This document shows positions 6,515 to 10,383 of a stretch of DNA of 10,383 nt, piece by piece; position 1 is the stretch's first letter, and each line of letters begins with the position of its first letter. The position numbers and the translations under genes are program-made. Location: NCBI GenBank assembly GCA_051891935.1, contig JBJFFR010000124.1:1-10383 (forward strand), in the 5' to 3' direction. The notes under the pieces are model-generated. The model was not told where the DNA came from. It saw only the letters and a list, made by a program, of their open reading frames with translations, and searched no databases. This DNA is from UMGS363 sp051891935 (GTDB taxonomy: Bacteria > Bacillota > Clostridia > Oscillospirales > Ruminococcaceae).

Positions 6515-8281
6515 TTATACCGCCTCCTTTTCGTCACCGTTCTGAAGCGTGTAGATCTCGTAGTAATAGCCGTTTTTGTCCTTCATAAGCTCTTCGTGAG
6601 TGCCGAACTGGGCAATAGTGCCGTCCTTGATTATCATTATTCTGTCGGCATTCTTTGCGGAGGATGTCCTCTGCGCAATGATGAGCTTTGTGCAGTCGAA
6701 ATCAAGGTTTTTGAGATTGTGCTGTATCTGACGTTCGGTTTCGGTATCGACTGCTGAGGTCGTGTCGTCAAGGATAAGGATCGAAGGCCGCATTGCAAGC
6801 GCTCTTGCAAGGGAAATTCTCTGCTTCTGACCGCCCGAAAGACCAACGCCTCTTTCTCCGACTATCGTATCATAGCCATCGGAAAGCTTCGAGGCGAATT
6901 CGTCCGCATCGGCAAGCTTTGCATATTTCTTTACATCCTCAAGCGGCATATCGGAATCGTAGAAAGCGATATTTCCCTCGATCGTATCCGACCAGAGAAG
7001 AACATCCTGCATTGCAACGCCGATGTTGTTGCGCAGGTCGTGAAGCTTGCGGAAACGTACATTAACTCCGTCAACGAGCACTTCGCCCGAGGTCGCATCA
7101 TAGCATCTCGGGATAAGATTTATAAGGCTGGTCTTGCCCGAGCCTGTTTCACCCATGATCGCTACGGTTTCGCCTGCGTTTATCTTGAAGCTGACGTGGG
7201 AGAGCACCTCTTTACCCTTTTCATAGGCAAAGCATACATCACGGAACTCGATCTCACCTTTAAGTCTTCCCTCGGTTTCGACTGCATCTGCACGGTCGGT
7301 TATGAGCGGACGGGAGTAGTAAACTTCGATTATCTTATTCGCCGAGGCAAGGAAATGCTGGAAATCGTTGATGAGCGCACCGACATTTCTCATCGGGTTG
7401 GAAAGAGTCCAGATAAGTCCGCTGAACGCAACGTAAACGCCCATTGTTATTCTTCCATTTATAACAAAAATACCGCCGACGATGAGAAGTATAACGGAAA
7501 GAGCCTGTGCAAGCGTTTCGATATACGGGAAGAACGTGAGCCATGTGAAAGCAGCGTCCTTGTTTGCCTTTGAATAATCGCTGTTTTTCTCGCCGAACTT
7601 TTCAATTTCATAGTCTTCCCTTGCAAAAGCACGGACAACACGGTTTCCTGCAATGTTTTCCTCCGCCGAGGAATTGAGCTTTGACATTCTCTCACGAAGG
7701 TCGACATACTTCGGACCGACCTTGTCCCTGAAGATGTTGGATATCACGAAGATAAGCGGCGTGAGCGCAACAAGAGATATCGCAAGCAGCGGATCAAGGC
7801 AGAAGAAATACACTACCGTCGTAAGATACAGCGCCATGCTTTCAAAGAAAGTCTTGATTATCCATGCAACCGTGTGACGAACCATATCGAGGTCGCCCGA
7901 AAGCCTTGTCATAAGGTCGCCCGTTGAATGCTTATCGTAAAATGACATATCCTGACTTTCGGCATTCTTGAAAAGAAAGCTTCTTATCTTCGACAGCATA
8001 CCCTGCGAGCAGACTTCAAAGAGCATATTCGATGTGAACTGCATAATTGCGCGAAGAAGCGTAAATCCGACAATGCAGCAGCAAAGTCCGATAAGCAGGT
8101 TTTTTTTCGTTTCGATATTCTCGGCAGCGTTGTCGTTGTAGATAAAAATATCAACTATCCTGCTCGCAAAGGTCGGGTTCAGTATGTACATTATCTGACA
8201 TACGACCGCAATGCAGAGTGCAAGGATATAACGCTTTCGGTAGCCCTTTAGATTTTCCCATATCCATTTGATCTGGAACAT
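6515..8281 (-). CDS. ABC exporter half-transporter, degenerate-site subunit
   Basis: This 588-residue protein is the partner half-exporter, with a six-helix membrane domain (about 15-310) and an ATPase domain (about 340-588). Walker A is GETGSGKTS (377-385), Q-loop Q425, signature LSGGQ (481-485), Walker B ILILDD (501-506) with D506 where the catalytic glutamate should be, and the switch histidine is replaced by Q537 (LIIAQRTSS). The D-loop SAVD (509-512) is normal. These two replacements are the hallmark of the non-hydrolytic nucleotide site in heterodimeric exporters such as TM287/288. Its own LSGGQ should complete the active site of the partner encoded at 4745-6514. AAGGGAGGT (8289-8297) precedes ATG 8279-8281 by 7-8 nt. 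It is first in a two-gene operon with zero bases between the genes. Confidence 0.95.
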   Translation of the reverse strand: MFQIKWIWENLKGYRKRYILALCIAVVCQIMYILNPTFASRIVDIFIYNDNAAENIETKKNLLIGLCCCIVGFTLLRAIMQFTSNMLFEVCSQGMLSKIRSFLFKNAESQDMSFYDKHSTGDLMTRLSGDLDMVRHTVAWIIKTFFESMALYLTTVVYFFCLDPLLAISLVALTPLIFVISNIFRDKVGPKYVDLRERMSKLNSSAEENIAGNRVVRAFAREDYEIEKFGEKNSDYSKANKDAAFTWLTFFPYIETLAQALSVILLIVGGIFVINGRITMGVYVAFSGLIWTLSNPMRNVGALINDFQHFLASANKIIEVYYSRPLITDRADAVETEGRLKGEIEFRDVCFAYEKGKEVLSHVSFKINAGETVAIMGETGSGKTSLINLIPRCYDATSGEVLVDGVNVRFRKLHDLRNNIGVAMQDVLLWSDTIEGNIAFYDSDMPLEDVKKYAKLADADEFASKLSDGYDTIVGERGVGLSGGQKQRISLARALAMRPSILILDDTTSAVDTETERQIQHNLKNLDFDCTKLIIAQRTSSAKNADRIMIIKDGTIAQFGTHEELMKDKNGYYYEIYTLQNGDEKEAV

Positions 8282-8353
8282 AAGAACGACCTCCCTTCAA
8301 TCGTCCAATGTTTTCTTTCTCTGAAAAGCAAACGTTTTCAGCATCTTTGTTGT

Positions 8354-8382
8354 ATTATAAGCTTTAAAGCATTTTTTTTAAA
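8354..8382 (-). promoter_or_regulatory. Candidate promoter of the ABC exporter operon
   Basis: On the minus strand a perfect TATAAT (8354-8359) lies 17 bp from a poor -35 TTTAAA (8377-8382). RNA would start near 8347, giving a leader of about 65 nt. The -35 is weak and the region AT-rich, so this is tentative; a weak -35 would fit a promoter that needs an activator. Confidence 0.4.
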
Positions 8383-8433
8383 AGGGTAAATAATAAACTT
8401 AATCGGACTTTTATGCAGGAATACTGTGAACTC

Positions 8434-8454
8434 ATTGTTAACAAAGGTAACAAT
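8434..8454. promoter_or_regulatory. Inverted repeat, possible operator
   Basis: ATTGTTA (8434-8440) and TAACAAT (8448-8454) are perfect 7-bp arms around a 7-base spacer. The two arm centres are 14 bp apart, which is compatible with a dimeric regulator binding DNA. It lies about 52 bp upstream of the candidate ABC -35 and about 160 bp upstream of the GLUG promoter. No regulator gene is visible in the window. Confidence 0.35.
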
Positions 8455-8616
8455 AGTGATCTGTACCAAAATAACGATACAGACCGAAAAAAAGCTTAAA
8501 CGATTGAAATAACGCAGCTGCTTGATTTGTTCAAAAGTAGACAATTAAGACTTTAGCTCTCTTTCGATTTATCATAATATCATATTGTCAGACTAACGCG
8601 GCAGAGTTTTTTGCTA

Positions 8617-8645
8617 TTGCAATTTATTGAAAAAAATGCTATAAT
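8617..8645 (+). promoter_or_regulatory. Promoter of the GLUG/FN3 gene, extended -10
   Basis: TTGCAA (8617-8622), 17 bp and a perfect TATAAT (8640-8645) preceded by TGC (8637-8639) form a strong extended -10 sigma-A promoter. RNA would start near 8652, giving a leader of about 59 nt before the ATG at 8711. It shares TTGCAATT, an A-rich spacer, TGCTATA and a downstream TAAGG with the candidate at 1777-1805. Confidence 0.82.
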
Positions 8646-8710
8646 TATCCATAAGGATCGCAAAGTTACAATTATGTACGGCGATAAAAAAATAAAAGGG
8701 GTTTTAAACA

Positions 8711-10132
8711 ATGAAAAAAATGACAGCACTGCTTCTCTCTCTTATAATGGCATTAACATTACTGACAATTCCCGTAAATGCGGAAACTACCAAGAAATCA
8801 ACAGTATGGAACGGTTCCGTAAGCACATCCTGGTACACAGGGAAAAAGAAGAAATACAATATCAGCAAACCCAGCCAGCTCGCAGGTCTGGCAAAGCTTG
8901 TCAACAGCGGATATTCAATGGAAGGTGTTGTAATTAACCTGACCGCCGATATCACTCTCAACGACACCACAAACTGGAATGATTGGGAAAATAACCCACC
9001 CAAAAACAAATTTACTCCTATCGGCTGCACAGGCGATCCGATCAACGGATATGCTCCTTTTGCAGGATTATTCAACGGCAACGGTCATACAATAAAGGGA
9101 CTGTATGTCAATAGCTATAAAGCAGCAGGACTTTTCGGATATCTGTACTGCGCTTGTGTTTCCAATGTAATACTGGAAAAGGGTCTGGTCATAGGCTATG
9201 ATGACGGAAAAACCGAACTTATAAACAGAGGCTGTTATGCAGGCGGCATTGCAGGAATTGCAGAGGGCTCGGTAATAAATCAATGTGAAAACGGCAATAA
9301 GGTTCTTGCCTTAGGTCCCGACTCTCTTATTTCCGGTGCTCGTGACGCTCATGCAGGCGGTATCGTCGGCTCAATGCACACCGAAAATATGTCTGCTGCG
9401 ATGGTCGCAGGTGGATTTGCAGCCTTTGGTGTATTTTACAATGCAGCTATTTTTACCGACGGCAGCGGCGGACTTATCAAATCAAGCGGCGTTGTCAACT
9501 GCATTAATAACGGCTTTGTAGGTGCAAGAAGCGCTCATAATTCCTACGCTGGCGGCATTGCAGGCTGGGGAAACAACGGCATGATCAAAAACTGTTTCAG
9601 CACATGGTTTCTTCCGGACACAGCAGAATACAGCGGTGATATCGCAGGCGGTCTGCACAGATGCGACATTATTAACTGCTACAGCTATAAAGAAGACAAG
9701 AAAAGCGTCCCCGTAGGATATCCTACACACTTTTCGAGTGTCAGTGCAACACAGCTGGATGAAAAACAAATGGTTTCAAAGGAGTTTCCGAAAGCGCTCG
9801 GAACAGCATTTGTATATAGAAAGGGTGACAGACCGTATCTTGCCTGCGATAAGCGTTCGGCTTCAAAATCGACCTCATCTTCAAAGCCGAAGGTGACCAT
9901 TAAGGACGGAAATGCGACCATAACGTGGAATAAAGCAGCTAATGCGGTAAGCTATATCATATATCAGAAAAATTCCGACGGTAAATATGTGAAGCTTAAA
10001 AGCACCGAAAAAACTTCTGTAACGTTAAAAAACATCAAAAGCGGTAAGAAATACACTATACGCATAAAGGCAAAATACAAAGACGGAACCACAAAAACAA
10101 TTAAAAACGGAGATTTTTCTTTTACAGCATAA
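8711..10132 (+). CDS. Secreted GLUG-repeat protein with C-terminal fibronectin type III domain
   Basis: This 473-residue protein starts with a clear Sec signal peptide (MKK, then hydrophobic residues 5-20, probable cleavage after VNA at 24). Residues 50-75 carry ISKPSQLAGLAKLVNSG, a segment typical of clostridial GLUG proteins. GLUG-like strands follow: FAGLFNGNGHTIKGL (117-131), AGLFGYL (139-145), and repeated AGGI units at 177, 215 and 280 plus GDIAGG at 309, often followed by an I-x-N-C motif. This is consistent with a right-handed beta-helix. It has ten cysteines (106, 147, 149, 175, 192, 264, 295, 318, 323, 379). After a Ser/Lys linker (381-394), residues about 393-473 form an FN3 domain (TITWNKAANAVSYIIYQK, YTIRIKAKYKDG). 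No LPXTG, dockerin or lipobox is seen, so it is probably secreted or weakly wall-bound. AAAGGGG (8695-8701) supports the start. Adhesion or binding is only inferred. Confidence 0.9.
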   Translation: MKKMTALLLSLIMALTLLTIPVNAETTKKSTVWNGSVSTSWYTGKKKKYNISKPSQLAGLAKLVNSGYSMEGVVINLTADITLNDTTNWNDWENNPPKNKFTPIGCTGDPINGYAPFAGLFNGNGHTIKGLYVNSYKAAGLFGYLYCACVSNVILEKGLVIGYDDGKTELINRGCYAGGIAGIAEGSVINQCENGNKVLALGPDSLISGARDAHAGGIVGSMHTENMSAAMVAGGFAAFGVFYNAAIFTDGSGGLIKSSGVVNCINNGFVGARSAHNSYAGGIAGWGNNGMIKNCFSTWFLPDTAEYSGDIAGGLHRCDIINCYSYKEDKKSVPVGYPTHFSSVSATQLDEKQMVSKEFPKALGTAFVYRKGDRPYLACDKRSASKSTSSSKPKVTIKDGNATITWNKAANAVSYIIYQKNSDGKYVKLKSTEKTSVTLKNIKSGKKYTIRIKAKYKDGTTKTIKNGDFSFTA

Positions 10133-10137
10133 AAAAA

Positions 10138-10165
10138 GCCGCCCGATCATGGGCGGTTTCTTTTT
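10138..10165 (+). terminator. Intrinsic terminator of the GLUG/FN3 gene
   Basis: CCGCCC (10139-10144) pairs with GGGCGG (10151-10156) around the loop GATCAT. The stem is extended by a G.U and A-U pairs from the A run before it and is followed by TTTCTTTTT. It begins six bases after the stop codon. Confidence 0.88.
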
Positions 10166-10326
10166 ATACTAATAACCATTTGTTCTATGGATAAAGACGG
10201 TGGATAGAATACGACCAATCAAGGAAAACGACCGCAGACAGGCTTCCGCCTGTCAAGGGTGTTTGACGCAGAGTGGGCGTATTATAGCCGCCGTATTTTG
10301 TCCATAGGTTAAATGGTTATTAGTAT
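10166..10326. mobile_element. MITE-like palindromic element with 16-bp terminal inverted repeats
   Basis: ATACTAATAACCATTT (10166-10181) is the exact reverse complement of 10311-10326. Complementarity continues inward with few mismatches: CTATGGA (10185-10191) with TCCATAG (10301-10307), ACGG (10197-10200) with CCGT (10291-10294), GG (10202-10203) with CC (10288-10289), AATACG (10208-10213) with CGTATT (10278-10283), then partial pairing to about 10220/10271. At the centre GACAGGC (10237-10243) and GCCTGTC (10248-10254) form a 7-bp hairpin with a TTCC loop. The whole 161-bp unit can fold into one long rod. It has no coding capacity. If TA is the target duplication, the repeat proper starts CTAATAACC and ends GGTTATTAG, flanked by TA on both sides, like IS630-type non-autonomous elements; that family link is inference. 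It could also be a structured RNA or a transcription stop for the minus-strand gene beyond it. Confidence 0.6.
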
Positions 10327-10335
10327 TAGTATTAC

Positions 10336-10383
10336 TCAGGCTTTCCACAAGCCGTGCAGATTGCAGTATGCATATACCGCCTC
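10336..10383 (-). CDS. Possible 3' end of a minus-strand gene (partial)
   Basis: From the right edge the minus strand reads EAVYAYCNLHGLWKA and then TGA (10336-10338). It is only 15 codons long and I do not recognise the family. The amino acid composition looks like real protein, and a gene ending here would be convergent with the GLUG gene, with the palindromic element between them. Chance open frame is an equally valid reading. Confidence 0.35.
   Translation of the reverse strand, partial: EAVYAYCNLHGLWKA

Larger units (their letters stand above)
8282..8710. other. AT-rich divergent spacer between ABC operon and GLUG gene
   Basis: This 429-base stretch holds the ABC ribosome binding site (8289-8297), a weak ABC promoter candidate (8354-8382), an inverted repeat (8434-8454), the strong GLUG promoter (8617-8645) and the GLUG ribosome binding site AAAGGGG (8695-8701). 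No convincing gene lies in it. A minus-strand frame at 8338-8544 begins with TTG, lacks a good ribosome binding site and is treated as spurious. The part from about 8455 to 8610 shows nothing I can name. Confidence 0.6.

Noticed and set aside
8338..8544. Minus-strand 68-codon frame with one hydrophobic stretch in the ABC/GLUG spacer
   Set aside because: It starts with TTG, has no good ribosome binding site, spans the inverted repeat and the candidate ABC promoter, and its composition reflects AT-rich spacer DNA.
10321..10334. Tandem TATTAG/TAGTAT units at the right end of the palindrome as a CRISPR or satellite repeat
   Set aside because: There are only two or three copies of a 6-base unit; it is more simply the edge of the inverted-repeat element or slippage at its insertion site.

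Overview
The window looks like chromosomal DNA of a Gram-positive anaerobe of the class Clostridia, most likely a Ruminococcus-like member of the Oscillospiraceae. The evidence is the Firmicutes-type RpoB rifampicin region, strong AAGGAGG-type ribosome binding sites, consensus sigma-A promoters with TGn-extended -10 boxes, a heterodimeric multidrug-type ABC exporter and a secreted GLUG/FN3 protein. Base composition and codon use look even across the genes. The assignment is inference from protein character and no database was searched.

Layout. Bases 1-1690 (minus) hold the first 563 codons of rpoB, cut by the window edge. It has its own near-perfect promoter and a foldable leader of about 160 nt (1691-1850), and no ribosomal L10/L12 genes precede it. 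Divergent from it, 1974-2552 (+) encodes a small zinc-ribbon + TM2 membrane protein ending at a hairpin terminator. A two-gene plus-strand operon follows: a fusion of a pyrophosphatase-like domain with an Ap4A-hydrolase-like Nudix domain (2759-3529), and a 12-helix major facilitator transporter (3530-4684), whose ATG directly abuts the Nudix stop. A 15-bp palindrome at 4696-4733 serves as terminator for this operon and for the convergent ABC operon.

Bases 4745-8281 (minus) carry two complete ABC half-exporters joined with no gap. The upstream subunit has a degenerate ATPase site and the downstream one a normal catalytic glutamate, so they read as one asymmetric heterodimeric exporter. A 429-bp AT-rich divergent spacer (8282-8710) separates this operon from a secreted, cysteine-containing GLUG-repeat protein with a C-terminal FN3 domain (8711-10132, +), driven by a strong extended -10 promoter and closed by a GC-rich terminator. 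Directly behind the terminator lies a 161-bp almost self-complementary element (10166-10326) with 16-bp perfect terminal inverted repeats, probably a MITE-like or palindromic repeat. The last bases may hold the 3' end of a minus-strand gene.

The genes do not form one pathway: a housekeeping transcription gene, a nucleotide-sanitation/transport pair, an export pump and a surface or secreted protein lie side by side. No phage, CRISPR, toxin-antitoxin or defence system is visible. The most interesting items are the pyrophosphatase-like/Nudix fusion, the folded rpoB leader facing an opposing promoter, and the palindromic element at the right end.
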